Assembly (NCBI GenBank): GCA_044222225.1 | Contig: JBGANR010000001.1 | Span: 246,173-310,172 of the forward strand | Direction: 5' to 3' | Length of the DNA: 64,000 bases | Source: JBGANR01 sp044222225 | Lineage (GTDB): Bacteria; Actinomycetota; Actinomycetes; Mycobacteriales; Mycobacteriaceae | Shown: positions 42,026-50,686 of the stretch, one piece after another | Layout of the letters: every line of letters starts with the position of its first letter | How positions within the stretch are numbered: the stretch's first letter is position 1 | The notes under the pieces: model-generated | Databases searched by the model: none | Told to the model about the DNA's origin: nothing | Seen by the model: the letters and a program-made list of their open reading frames with translations, nothing else | Made by a program: the position numbers and the translations under genes

Positions 42026-43096
42026 GTGACCATCGCCATCACCGCCGACGCACTGCGCGCCGCGCCGAAAGTCCTGCTCCACGACCATCTCGACGGCGGG
42101 CTGCGGCCGCAGACCGTCCTCGATCTCGCCGCGGAGGTGGGCCACGCGCTGCCCGCGTCCGACGCCGAGTCGCTGGGCCGGTGGTTCGCCGAGGCCGCCG
42201 ACAGCGGGTCGCTGCCGCGGTACCTGGAGACGTTCGATCACACGGTCGCGGTGATGCAGACCGCTGACGCGATCCGTCGCGTCGCGCGCGAGTGCGTCCT
42301 CGATCTCGCCGCCGACGGTGTCGTGTATGCGGAGTCGCGGTTCGCGCCCGAGCAGCATCAACAGCGGGGGCTGACGCTCGACGAGGTGGTCGAGGCCGCC
42401 GTCGCCGGCTACATCGAAGGGGAGGAGCTGGCCCGCGAGCAGGGCCGGTTCATCCGGGTCGGCTGCCTCGTCACGGCCATGCGGCACGCCGACCGGTGGC
42501 AGGAGATCGCCGAGCTGACCGTGCGGTTCCGCGGCCGCGGCGTCGTCGGCTTCGACATCGCGGGCGCCGAGCTCGGCTTCCCGGCCGACCGGCACGTCGA
42601 GGCATTTGACTACCTGCGCTCGGAGACGACGCGGTTCACCGTGCACGCGGGCGAGGCCGACGGCATCGACTCGGTCCGGGCCGCCGTCGGACGCTGCGGC
42701 GCCGACCGGATCGGGCACGGCGTGCGCATCACCGAAGACATCTCCGGCGACGAGCTCGGCCACGTCGCCCACTACGTGCGCGATCGCGGCACCGCGCTGG
42801 AACTGTGCCCGTCGTCGAACGTCCAGACGGGCGCCGTCACCTCCCTCGACGCCCACCCGTTCCGGACGCTCGACGATCTGGGCTTCCGGGTGACCGTCAA
42901 CACGGACAACCGGTTGATGAGCGGTACGACGATGACCAAGGAGTGCGGCATCCTCGCCGACCGTTTCGGCTACGGCTGGGACGACCTCGAGCGGCTCGCC
43001 GTCACGGCGATCGACGCGTCGTTCGCCCATGTCGACCTGCGCGACGAGATCGTCGACGACATCATCCGGCCCTGGTACGACGAGGCTCGCGGCTGA
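42026..43096 (+). CDS. add: Adenosine deaminase
   Basis: Product of 356 residues. Zinc ligands are in LLHDHLDGGLRP (HxH) and FTVHAGEADG, with catalytic Glu in the latter and TVNTDNRLMSGT near the C-terminus; RIGHGVRI is also conserved. It deaminates adenosine to inosine. The GTG at 42026 has a GATACC -10-like box 8 nt upstream, so it may be transcribed on its own as a leaderless mRNA besides read-through from deoA. A terminator follows. Confidence 0.96.
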   Translation: MTIAITADALRAAPKVLLHDHLDGGLRPQTVLDLAAEVGHALPASDAESLGRWFAEAADSGSLPRYLETFDHTVAVMQTADAIRRVARECVLDLAADGVVYAESRFAPEQHQQRGLTLDEVVEAAVAGYIEGEELAREQGRFIRVGCLVTAMRHADRWQEIAELTVRFRGRGVVGFDIAGAELGFPADRHVEAFDYLRSETTRFTVHAGEADGIDSVRAAVGRCGADRIGHGVRITEDISGDELGHVAHYVRDRGTALELCPSSNVQTGAVTSLDAHPFRTLDDLGFRVTVNTDNRLMSGTTMTKECGILADRFGYGWDDLERLAVTAIDASFAHVDLRDEIVDDIIRPWYDEARG

Positions 43097-43101
43097 CGCC
43101 A

Positions 43102-43137
43102 CCTCGCCGAGACCTTGCGGGGAGCGTCTCGGCGAGG
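43102..43137. terminator. Bidirectional terminator after add
   Basis: CCTCGCCGAGAC and GTCTCGGCGAGG form a perfect 12-bp stem around a 12-nt loop, between convergent add and the acidic-protein gene. Confidence 0.8.
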
Positions 43138-43143
43138 AGCGTC

Positions 43144-44427
43144 TCAGCCCTTCTTGCCGAGACGCTTCTCGAAGTCGTGCTCCAGCGCCCGCCACTCCTC
43201 GGATTCGTTGTCGAACGGGCCGGAGGGCGCCAGACGCTTGGGGTCCGGGTTGAGGGCGTAGTCGACGAACCAGCCGAGCGGCGTCGTCGTCGCGAGGGCC
43301 TTGTCGACGGTGTCGTCCTCGGCGTAGTCGGCGGCGTCGGTGAACAGTTCGACCGCGAGGTCGAGCTGGCGCCGGTCGACGCGCCGCGGACCGTCGGAGA
43401 TGTCCTCGGTGATCCCCGGCAGCACGTAGATGTTCTCGTCGTCGACGTCGTATTCGAGGTCGCCACCGGTCGCGGCCGCTCTGAGGTCGTCGTAGACGGC
43501 CAGGTCGGTCAGGTCGTGCTCGTCGTCGGTGGCGAGGAACCGCGTCAGCGCCCGGCTGCCGCCGAAGACGAAGATCGTGCCCGACTTCCCGAGGAACAGC
43601 GGATCGTCGCCGAGGTAGCAGCGCAGCGTCAGGTATTCGCCGTCGGCGGTGACGATCCGGACGGGGTCGATCCCGATCCGGCCCCAGAAGTCGTCCCGGT
43701 CGTCCTCGTCTTCGTCGTCGAGCTCGTCGTCCTGCTCGTCCTCGGCATCGTCGGAGTCGTCCTCGTCGGCGTCCGCCGTCTCCGTGGTCTCGGCGTCCTC
43801 GTCCGGCTCGTCGTCCTCCTCGGCGCTCGCGGCGGCGAGGAGTTCGGCTTCGGCGGTGGCCTTCGCGTCGGCGTCGACGTCCGGCGTGGACACGACGGCG
43901 TCGATCGCGTCGACGATGTCATCCCAGTGCTTGGCGATGAGTTTGCCGATGCGCGACCACAGCGCCGCGCCCTCTTTACCGAGGAAGTTCCGGGTGCCCG
44001 TGGTGACGGCGCCCAGCATCGGATTGCCGTTGAAGAACTTCATCACCGGCATGAGCTCGCAGACCTCACCGATGATGCGGACGATCTCGAGGGTGTCCTC
44101 GAGCTCGGCGATCACCTCCGGGGTCGGCGCCTCGGCCGCGAGCTCCGGGACGGCGATGAGATCGAAGCGCTTGTCGTCGGCCGGGGTGAACTCGTCGGCC
44201 GACAGGCCGCGCACCGTCGACCAGGACGGGTGCTCGACGAGGTCGTTGTCCTCGTCCGTGCGGACGAACGCGGTGAGGGCGGCGACGGAGTCGAAGGCGT
44301 ACAGGTCCTCGTCGAGACCGAGGAACGCCTCCCACTCGTCGTCCCCTTCGCGCCACCGGGGCGCCCACAGGGTGAACACGTTGCCGTCGGTGATGCCGAG
44401 TTCGATGGGGACGATGTCTCCTGCCAT
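43144..44427 (-). CDS. Acidic conserved protein, Rv3311-like
   Basis: Product of 427 residues. Two similar globular parts (MAGDIVPIELGITDGNVFTL, and GRIGIDPVRIVTADGEYLTL) are joined by an Asp/Glu-rich linker at about 215-265 that is almost certainly disordered. The halves share an order of segments (strand, LGDD or FLGLDED, then ALTAFVRT or ALTRFLATDD), suggesting an internal duplication. Position next to add matches M. tuberculosis Rv3311, a conserved actinobacterial protein of unknown function. The ATG is 7 nt after TAGGCT (44435-44440, minus strand), so it is likely leaderless. Confidence 0.82.
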   Translation of the reverse strand: MAGDIVPIELGITDGNVFTLWAPRWREGDDEWEAFLGLDEDLYAFDSVAALTAFVRTDEDNDLVEHPSWSTVRGLSADEFTPADDKRFDLIAVPELAAEAPTPEVIAELEDTLEIVRIIGEVCELMPVMKFFNGNPMLGAVTTGTRNFLGKEGAALWSRIGKLIAKHWDDIVDAIDAVVSTPDVDADAKATAEAELLAAASAEEDDEPDEDAETTETADADEDDSDDAEDEQDDELDDEDEDDRDDFWGRIGIDPVRIVTADGEYLTLRCYLGDDPLFLGKSGTIFVFGGSRALTRFLATDDEHDLTDLAVYDDLRAAATGGDLEYDVDDENIYVLPGITEDISDGPRRVDRRQLDLAVELFTDAADYAEDDTVDKALATTTPLGWFVDYALNPDPKRLAPSGPFDNESEEWRALEHDFEKRLGKKG

Positions 44428-44489
44428 GCGGGCCAGCCTATCGACGGTGGTCGGTGGGGAGGGAGTCGCACCCGCGTCGCCGGGCGTCG

Positions 44490-45428
44490 TCATCCGGTCG
44501 GCCGGTAGTAGCCGTGGAATCGCTGGCCGAGGTTGGTCTCTCGGACGCCGCCGATCTGCACCGGGTCGCCGGCCTCGATGAGCGTGCCGTCGCCGAGGGC
44601 CATCGCGACGTGCCCATCCCACACGAGGAGGTCGCCGGCCTGTACCTCGCCGGCCGAGACGGGCCTGCCGACGGCCTGTTGATCGGCCAACCGGGGGAGC
44701 TCGACCCCCGCCTGGCGGTAGGCGTACTGCGTGAACCCGCTGCAGTCGAGTCCGACGCCCGGCGTCGTACCGCCCCACTGATACGGCACGCCCTGCTGGG
44801 TGAGCGCGGCGCGCACCGCCGCCGCGGCCTTCTCGTTCGGCGCCCGCACCGTCTTCCCGTTCGGGAGGACGACGTCGACGCCGGTTCCGGTCGCGCCGGC
44901 TTGACCGCGCCCCGTGCCGGGCTTCGCGCCCGGTTCCCGGGGTTGCGGGAGGCCGCCGGCGAGGGCGTCGAGATCACGACGCAGCGCTGTGACGACGCCG
45001 ACGGCCTCGGTGAGGTGCCGCCGGGTCAGTGCCAGGACGGCGGCCGGCCCCGCCGGTGTCGCGAGTGCGGGGCCGAGGGCGGCGAGCGATGTCTCGAACC
45101 GCCCGACGACACCGTGCAGATCGCTCTTGGCGCGGAGCACGAGCGCGGCCGCGTCGTCCAGACGGTCGGCGAGAGCGGTGGCCCGCCCGGCGCCGGACGC
45201 GGCGTCCGTGCGCAGCGTCGTGACCGCCGTCCGCGCCTGTTCGCCGGCCCCGCCCCGCCAGTCGGCGAGCCCGACGTCGCCGCGACGCGCGGCGTCGGCG
45301 GCACCGGTGAGGCGTCCGGCGTCGGCGCGGACGCCGCTGGTCAGGCCGGCGACGGCACCGCTACCGACGAGTTCGACGACGGCGTGCAGCGGCGCCGCGA
45401 GCACCCCGCCGAGCCCGGCGCCCGTCAT
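44490..45428 (-). CDS. NlpC/P60 peptidase with N-terminal WXG-like helical domain
   Basis: Product of 312 residues. The first about 170 are helical and alanine-rich with DWRGGAGEQAR, a W-x-G turn like that of ESX (type VII) substrates. The C-terminal NlpC/P60 domain has the catalytic Cys in GLDCSGFTQYAYRQAG and His in WDGHVAMALGDG. It probably cleaves peptidoglycan peptides. There is no signal peptide, so export through an ESX system is a sensible inference. The ATG overlaps the stop of the EspC-like gene (ATGA). Confidence 0.85.
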   Translation of the reverse strand: MTGAGLGGVLAAPLHAVVELVGSGAVAGLTSGVRADAGRLTGAADAARRGDVGLADWRGGAGEQARTAVTTLRTDAASGAGRATALADRLDDAAALVLRAKSDLHGVVGRFETSLAALGPALATPAGPAAVLALTRRHLTEAVGVVTALRRDLDALAGGLPQPREPGAKPGTGRGQAGATGTGVDVVLPNGKTVRAPNEKAAAAVRAALTQQGVPYQWGGTTPGVGLDCSGFTQYAYRQAGVELPRLADQQAVGRPVSAGEVQAGDLLVWDGHVAMALGDGTLIEAGDPVQIGGVRETNLGQRFHGYYRPTG

Positions 45429-45772
45429 GACGCCGCCCGGACGGTGTGCGCGGTGCCGGAGTCCGTGCCCGCGTAGTCGACGGCCACCGCGCGCAGTGCT
45501 CCCGAGACACCGGTGAGCCGATCGCCGACGTCCGCGACCTCCGTCGCATGTCCGGCGAGTGCGCGCAGCGCCCGCGTGGTGAAGCTGGAGCCGACGGGGC
45601 CGAGCGCCGCGGCCAGCACCGCCGACATCGGGGGAGGAGCGGCTCGCAGCGGGGCTCCGGCCGCGACGAGCCGTGTGGCGACGGCCGTCGCCGCGGCGCC
45701 GTCGAAGGCGAGTGCGGCCCCCGGCCCCGGTGGTGCGGCGCCGAGCCGCGGTTGTGAAGTCGGATGTTCCAT
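45425..45772 (-). CDS. EspC-like small protein (type VII secretion-associated)
   Basis: Product of 115 residues, alanine-rich and helical. LAAALGPVGSSFTTRALRAL and GHATEVADVGDRLTGVSGAL resemble the EspC/DUF2580 family of small ESX-associated proteins. It overlaps the NlpC/P60 gene by 4 nt, and both lack signal peptides. I infer that the pair is exported together, possibly as a heterodimer. GGAGGGG lies before the ATG. The longer upstream reading frame is not used. Confidence 0.7.
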   Translation of the reverse strand: MEHPTSQPRLGAAPPGPGAALAFDGAAATAVATRLVAAGAPLRAAPPPMSAVLAAALGPVGSSFTTRALRALAGHATEVADVGDRLTGVSGALRAVAVDYAGTDSGTAHTVRAAS

Positions 45773-45875
45773 CGTCGTGTCCCCTCCTCGTGTCCGGATC
45801 ACCGTCCGGCCGAGCCTCTCGGCCGGACGGCGCGTCGAGCAGTGCCGGAACAGGCGCCGGTAGCCTCGACCGCAC

Positions 45876-46157
45876 ATGTACTTGGACGCGCCCGAAGGCT
45901 GGGAGGTTCCCCTGAGCGAACTCTTGGGTCTCACCGGCACGGTCACGGTCGCCCTGCCCGGTGGTGACGGGCTCGGCGAGGTGCTGCTGCGGATGGCCGG
46001 GGGCACGCAGACGTTCCTCGCCCGCAGCGGCGAGGCGCTCGCCGTCGACGAGGCCGTGCTCGTGGTCGCGGATCTCGGCTTCCGCGTCGTCGACGTCGTC
46101 CGCTGGACGGATCCGATGCGATGGCATGACGCGGGCCCCGGCCTCTACGGCTTCTGA
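45876..46157 (+). CDS. NfeD-like OB-fold protein
   Basis: Product of 93 residues without a membrane segment. LGLTGTVTVALPGGDGLGEV and EAVLVVADLGFRVVDVVRW have the pattern of the OB-fold domain that forms the C-terminus of NfeD proteins. It is 91 bp upstream of a flotillin gene, the usual NfeD-flotillin pairing, but the protease-like and membrane parts of NfeD are absent. A TAGCCT box (45861-45866) lies 9 nt before the ATG. Confidence 0.7.
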   Translation: MYLDAPEGWEVPLSELLGLTGTVTVALPGGDGLGEVLLRMAGGTQTFLARSGEALAVDEAVLVVADLGFRVVDVVRWTDPMRWHDAGPGLYGF

Positions 46158-46248
46158 AAGACGCTTCTGAGAGACTCGGAGTCCACAGACTCCGACAGAC
46201 GCGACCACATCGACGACCGACCCGAACGACGCAAGAAAGAGGACCGAC

Positions 46249-47367
46249 ATGTTCGGATATCACGTGCCCGAGCCCGATCAGGCGATGCTCATCAGTGGCA
46301 AGAAGGCGGCGAGCGGGGAATCCCCGTTCATCGTCATCGTCGGTCACGGCAAGTGGGTCATGCCCTTCCTGCGCAAGGTCCGTTACCTGTCGATGGCGAT
46401 GAACGAGGCCGCGATCCGGGAGACGTGCGTGACGACGCAGGGCATCCAGCTCGACGTCCGCGCCGTCATCGCGCACAAGGTCGGATCGGATGTGGCGTCG
46501 ATCGTCAACGCGGGCCAGCGCTTCATCTCCGAGCAGGAGACCGAGATGAACCAGCTCACCGGGCAGGTCTTCGCCGGACATCTGCGCTCGATCATCGGCT
46601 CGATGACCGTCGAGGACATCATCCGCGAGCGCGACAAGCTCGCTCAACAGGTGCTCTCGGCGTCGAAGCGGGAGATGGCGAACATCGGGCTCGTGGTCGA
46701 CTCGTTCCAGATCCAGTCGATCAACGATCTCGACTCCGGGTACATCAACGCGCTCGCGGCGCCGAACATCGCGAAGGTGCAGCGGGAGGCGGCGGTCGCC
46801 CAGGCGTGGGCCGACCAGGAGGCGTCGGCGGCGCGTCAGGAGTCGCTGCGCAACCAGGCCGACTACGAGCGGCAGACCCACCTCAAGCGGGCCGAGATCA
46901 AGGGGCAGATCGACAAGGCGAACGTCGAGGCCGCGCAGGCCGGGCCGCTGACCGAGGCGCGGGTGCAGCAGCAGGTCATCGAGGAGCAGACGCGGCTGGC
47001 CGAGCGCCGGGCCGAGTTGCGGGAGCGCGAACTCATCACCGAGGTGGTCAAGCCCGCCGAGGCCCGGGCCCGGCGCATCGAGATCGAGGCCAGGGCCGAC
47101 GCGACGGCGATCGAGATGCGCAGCGAGGCGACCGCGAAGAACAACAAGATCGCCCTCGAGCAGCAGCTCATCGACAAGCTGCCGGAGATCGTCCAGTCGG
47201 TCGCGCGGGGGCTCGGCGAATCGAACCTCACCATCTACAACGGCGCCGAGGGGTATAACCAGCTGGCCACCGGAATCGTCACGCAGGGCGCCGCGCTGCT
47301 CAAGTCCGTCGGCGATCAGTTCGGCATCGAGACGGGCGACGCGGCACGTCCGAAGGGAAGCGAGTAG
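46249..47367 (+). CDS. Flotillin-like SPFH/band 7 protein
   Basis: Product of 372 residues. An SPFH domain (VREAD-like [20 protein letters not shown] and [18 protein letters not shown]) is followed by a long coiled coil rich in Arg, Glu and Ala (about 185-320, with [20 protein letters not shown]). No transmembrane helix is obvious at the N-terminus ([20 protein letters not shown]), so membrane association would be peripheral. Flotillins organise membrane microdomains. It is paired with the NfeD-like gene; upp follows 2 bp later. Confidence 0.88.
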   Translation: MFGYHVPEPDQAMLISGKKAASGESPFIVIVGHGKWVMPFLRKVRYLSMAMNEAAIRETCVTTQGIQLDVRAVIAHKVGSDVASIVNAGQRFISEQETEMNQLTGQVFAGHLRSIIGSMTVEDIIRERDKLAQQVLSASKREMANIGLVVDSFQIQSINDLDSGYINALAAPNIAKVQREAAVAQAWADQEASAARQESLRNQADYERQTHLKRAEIKGQIDKANVEAAQAGPLTEARVQQQVIEEQTRLAERRAELRERELITEVVKPAEARARRIEIEARADATAIEMRSEATAKNNKIALEQQLIDKLPEIVQSVARGLGESNLTIYNGAEGYNQLATGIVTQGAALLKSVGDQFGIETGDAARPKGSE

Positions 47368-47369
47368 AC

Positions 47370-47993
47370 GTGGATGTGACGATCGTCGATCACCCACTGG
47401 CCGCGGCGCGGCTCACGGCGTTGCGCGATCGGCGCACCGACAACGCGGCGTTCCGCGCCGCGTTGCGGGAACTGACCCAGATGCTCGTCTACGAGGCGAC
47501 CCGTGACGCGCCGGTCGCGGACGTACCGGTGACGACGCCGGTGGCCGAGACCGTCGGCGTCGAGCTGGCGAACCCCCCGCTGCTCGTCCCGGTGCTGCGG
47601 GCCGGGCTCGGCATGGTCGATCAGGCGCACGCGATGCTGCCCGAGGCGCAGGTCGGCTTCGTCGGCGTCGCGCGCGACGAGACCACGCACCAGCCAGTGT
47701 CGTATCTGGAGTCGCTGCCCGAATCGCTCGCCGGCCGGCCGGTGTTCGTCCTCGACCCGATGCTCGCGACCGGCGGCTCGATGGTGCACACGTTGCGCTT
47801 GCTGGCCGAACGCGGCGCGGCGGACATCACGGCGATCTGTGTGGTCGCGGCCCCGCGCGGCGTCGAGGCGCTCGCGGAGTCCGGGCTTCCCGTGCGGCTG
47901 CTCGTCGCGGCCGTCGACGACGGCCTGAACGAGGCGGCGTACATCGTTCCGGGTCTCGGCGACGCGGGCGACCGCCAGTTCGGCCCGCGCTGA
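47370..47993 (+). CDS. upp: Uracil phosphoribosyltransferase
   Basis: Product of 207 residues. It makes UMP from uracil and PRPP. The PRPP-binding loop is [32 protein letters not shown], and the uracil-binding tail [19 protein letters not shown] complete the signature. The GTG at 47370 lies 2 bp after the flotillin stop. Together with cdd, deoA and add it forms a regional set of salvage enzymes. Confidence 0.97.
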   Translation: MDVTIVDHPLAAARLTALRDRRTDNAAFRAALRELTQMLVYEATRDAPVADVPVTTPVAETVGVELANPPLLVPVLRAGLGMVDQAHAMLPEAQVGFVGVARDETTHQPVSYLESLPESLAGRPVFVLDPMLATGGSMVHTLRLLAERGAADITAICVVAAPRGVEALAESGLPVRLLVAAVDDGLNEAAYIVPGLGDAGDRQFGPR

Positions 47994-48012
47994 GCGACCT
48001 CGCGTCGAGCGG

Positions 48013-48570
48013 CTACGGCGTGTAGGCGCCGGTGGCGCGCTCGCGAAGCCTCTCGGTGAGACCGTCGCGGATGACGATCTCGCCGGCCGTGACGATGTAG
48101 GTGCGGGGCGTGATGATCCCCGTGTAGGTGCCGGCGGGCAGCTCCACCACCGCGTTGGCGGTGGTCGACGCCCCGCCCGCGACCAATCGCAGCGTCGTCG
48201 ACCCGCCGCTGCCGCAGACGACCGCCTTCGCGCCCGCCGTCTGTACCGCGAGACGCAGGTCGCGGGCCGTGTCGCAGGCGGGGCCGCCGGTGAAGCCGCG
48301 GCCGTCGGTGTCGGGGAGTCCCCGCAGGGTCGGGGAGGCGTCGTCGGTCGCCGGCTCCGTGGTCGACGAGGACGTCCGCGAGCTGCTCCCGCTCGTCGTG
48401 GTGCTCGGCGTCCCGCTGCCGGTCGTCGCCGACGAACCGCCGTCGTCGCCGTCACCGCTGAGCAGGACGACGAGAGCGACCGCGGCGACGACGGTCAGGG
48501 CGACGAGCGCGCCGATGACGACCCGTGGCGACACGCCGCTTCGGGGTCCGGGCTGATCGGGATGGGACAT
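48013..48570 (-). CDS. Membrane-anchored secreted protein with Ser/Thr-rich linker
   Basis: Product of 185 residues: a short cytosolic Pro-rich N-terminus, one membrane helix (VVIGALVALTVVAAVALVVL), about 50 residues of Ser/Thr/Gly, and a small extracytoplasmic domain with two cysteines (PACDTARDL, AVVCGSG). No family recognised. The ATG at 48570 has a TAGACT -10 box 7 nt upstream (48578-48583, minus strand), so it is likely leaderless. Element B copy 2 starts 23 bp upstream of its start. Confidence 0.75.
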   Translation of the reverse strand: MSHPDQPGPRSGVSPRVVIGALVALTVVAAVALVVLLSGDGDDGGSSATTGSGTPSTTTSGSSSRTSSSTTEPATDDASPTLRGLPDTDGRGFTGGPACDTARDLRLAVQTAGAKAVVCGSGGSTTLRLVAGGASTTANAVVELPAGTYTGIITPRTYIVTAGEIVIRDGLTERLRERATGAYTP

Positions 48571-48592
48571 TCCAGCGAGTCTAGAGAGGTGA

Positions 48593-48659
48593 CCGGATGG
48601 TTGATTCCCGGACGTGGTCACCCATGCCCGTCGGCTCCGACCATCCGGCGACTAGGCTG
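48593..48659. repeat. Dispersed element B, copy 2
   Basis: Bounded by a perfect 9-bp inverted repeat, CCGGATGGT (48593-48601) and ACCATCCGG (48640-48648), enclosing 38 bp. It aligns without gaps to 5634-5700. It lies between divergent genes, unlike copy 1. Confidence 0.7.
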
Positions 48660-48731
48660 CAGGTCGTCCGATCACCCGCCGCCGCGACCGAGATCCGCCG
48701 TGTCGCCGTGCTCACGCTCAGGGAGACCGCC

Positions 48732-49439
48732 ATGCCCTACCTGTCTTCGCAGGCCGACCCCGCGTCACCGACGCGGGTGCTGTACCTCGGCACCGAGGGC
48801 GTCGAGTTGGACGAGAGCAATCCCGAGAACCGGTTCTCGCCAGGTTGGATCGCCGGCGTGAACGCTCAGCTCGACGAGCTCGCCGGTGTCACCGGACCTG
48901 CCGCTCTCGTGCTTTCGGCGACGGGCAAGTTCTTCAGCAACGGCCTCGACGTCGGCCACATCGCCGCGGATCCGGGGAATCTGCCGTCCTACCTGGACGA
49001 CGTGCATGCGCTCTTCGCGCGTATCCTCACGTTGCCGATGCCGGTCGTGGCGGCCGTCAACGGCCATGCCTTCGGCGCCGGCGCGATGCTCGCCGTCTGC
49101 GCGGACGTCGTGGTCATGCGCGCCGACCGGGGCTTCTGGAGCCTGCCGGAGATCCACCTCGGCATGCCCTTCACCCGCGGCATGGCGTCCCTCATCCGAG
49201 CGCGGCTCGGCACGACGGCCCCGGAGGCGATGTTCACCGGCCGCCGTTACGGCGGCGTCGACGCGGTGGCGGGCGGATTCGCCGTCGAGGCGCCGGCCGC
49301 CGACGCGCTGGTGTCACGTGCGACCGAGATCGCGGCGGAGCGGGCCGGGACGGCCGGTCCGGCGCTCGCGCAGATCAAGCGCGACCTGTGGCGGCCACTG
49401 CTCGACGACCTCGCGTTCAAGACGCCCTCGGCGCTGTAG
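48732..49439 (+). CDS. Enoyl-CoA hydratase/isomerase family protein
   Basis: Product of 235 residues with the crotonase fold. The oxyanion-hole segments GKFFSNGLDVGHI and NGHAFGAGAMLAVCADVVVM are clear. It lies at the short end of the family, and a catalytic glutamate is not obvious in the usual place, so hydratase activity is uncertain. It acts on an acyl-CoA of unknown chain. The ATG at 48732 follows GGGAG; the longer in-frame sequence upstream would run through element B and is not used. It interrupts the otherwise mycobacteria-like order upp to amiB1. Confidence 0.83.
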   Translation: MPYLSSQADPASPTRVLYLGTEGVELDESNPENRFSPGWIAGVNAQLDELAGVTGPAALVLSATGKFFSNGLDVGHIAADPGNLPSYLDDVHALFARILTLPMPVVAAVNGHAFGAGAMLAVCADVVVMRADRGFWSLPEIHLGMPFTRGMASLIRARLGTTAPEAMFTGRRYGGVDAVAGGFAVEAPAADALVSRATEIAAERAGTAGPALAQIKRDLWRPLLDDLAFKTPSAL

Positions 49440-49459
49440 AGCCGGAGGAGACTGGAGCA

Positions 49460-50686
49460 ATGGCGTCAGATCCCGTGGACGGTCGATCCGGCGGTCGTGA
49501 GTTCGCGGCGCGGATCGAGGGTGCGGTGACGGCGGCGATGCCGCGGCTCGTCGCGCTCTCGGAGGCGATCCACGCCGAGCCAGAACTCGCGTTCGCCGAG
49601 TATCGGGCCGCCGATCTCGTGGCCGCCGAGTTGGCGGCGAGCGGATTCCGTGTGCGCCGGCCGGTCGCCGGGCTGGCGACCGCGTTCGTCGCCGACCGCG
49701 AGGGTCCTGTGCCGTCCGGCGACGCGCTCACCGTCGCGTTCTGCGCCGAGTACGACGCGCTCCCGGGCATCGGGCACGCCTGCGGGCACAACGTCATCGC
49801 CGCGTCGGCCGTCGGGGCGGGCATCGGCCTGGCTGCCGTCGCCGACGAACTGGACATCGACGTACGGGTCTTCGGGACGCCCGCCGAGGAGTCCGGCGGC
49901 GGGAAGATCGCCATGCTCGACGCCGGCCTCTTCGCGGACGTCGACGCCGCGCTCATGGTGCATCCGGGGCCGGCCGACCAGGTGACGCCGCGGTCGTCCG
50001 CGCTCGCCGACGTCTCCGTGACGTATACCGGCGTCGAGGCGCACGCCGCCGCCGCGCCGTACATGGGCCGCAACGCGGCCGACGCCGCGACCATCGCCCA
50101 GGTCGCGCTCGGGCTGCTGCGGCAGCACCTGCTGCCCGGGCAGCAGCTGCACGGCATCGTCTCCGACGGCGGCCGCGCTCCGAACATCGTTCCGGCCCGC
50201 GCCGAGCTGCTCTACTACCTGCGCGCCGGCAGCGCCGCCGACCTCGCCGATCTGGAGCGCCGCGCCGCCGCCTGCTTCGCGGCGGGCGCGCTGGCGGCGG
50301 GGGTCACGCACGAGCTGCGGACGGTGTCGCCGACCTACGTCGAACTGCGGCAGGACGAGACCCTGGCCGCCGCCTATCGGGAGGCGATCGTCGCGCTCGG
50401 ACGGACGCCGTGGGAGCACGACGGCCAGCTCGGCAGCACCGACATGGGCAACGTCAGCCATGTCGTGCCCAGTCTGCATCCGGCGATCGGCATCGACGCC
50501 GGTGGCGCCGTCACCCATCAACGCGCCTTCGCCGACGCGGCCGTCGGTCCCTCGGCCGACGCCGCGATCCGGGACGGCGCGATCGCCCTGGCCCGCGCCG
50601 CCGCGACGGCAGCGTGTGACCCCGGGTTCCGGGCCCGCGCCCAGGCCCGCAGAAAGGAGTCCGAATGCGCGGGAAGCCCGACGTGA
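49460..50686 (+). CDS. amiB1: M20 family amidohydrolase, AmiB1-like
   Basis: Product of 408 residues, an aminoacylase-like zinc enzyme. AEYDALPGIGHACGHNVIAA has the metal ligands, GTPAEESGGGKIAMLDAG the catalytic Glu pair, and GVEAHAAAAPYMGRNAADA the dimerisation-domain His. It resembles the ACY1L2/AbgB subgroup that hydrolyses N-acyl or p-aminobenzoyl amino acids. ATG behind GGAGCA. It overlaps the second M20 gene by 22 nt, matching amiB1-amiA1 of M. tuberculosis. Confidence 0.88.
   Translation: MASDPVDGRSGGREFAARIEGAVTAAMPRLVALSEAIHAEPELAFAEYRAADLVAAELAASGFRVRRPVAGLATAFVADREGPVPSGDALTVAFCAEYDALPGIGHACGHNVIAASAVGAGIGLAAVADELDIDVRVFGTPAEESGGGKIAMLDAGLFADVDAALMVHPGPADQVTPRSSALADVSVTYTGVEAHAAAAPYMGRNAADAATIAQVALGLLRQHLLPGQQLHGIVSDGGRAPNIVPARAELLYYLRAGSAADLADLERRAAACFAAGALAAGVTHELRTVSPTYVELRQDETLAAAYREAIVALGRTPWEHDGQLGSTDMGNVSHVVPSLHPAIGIDAGGAVTHQRAFADAAVGPSADAAIRDGAIALARAAATAACDPGFRARAQARRKESECAGSPT

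Noticed and set aside
47994..48012. Possible hairpin between upp and the 48013 gene
   Set aside because: Only short, imperfect pairing in a 19-bp gap; not convincing as a terminator.
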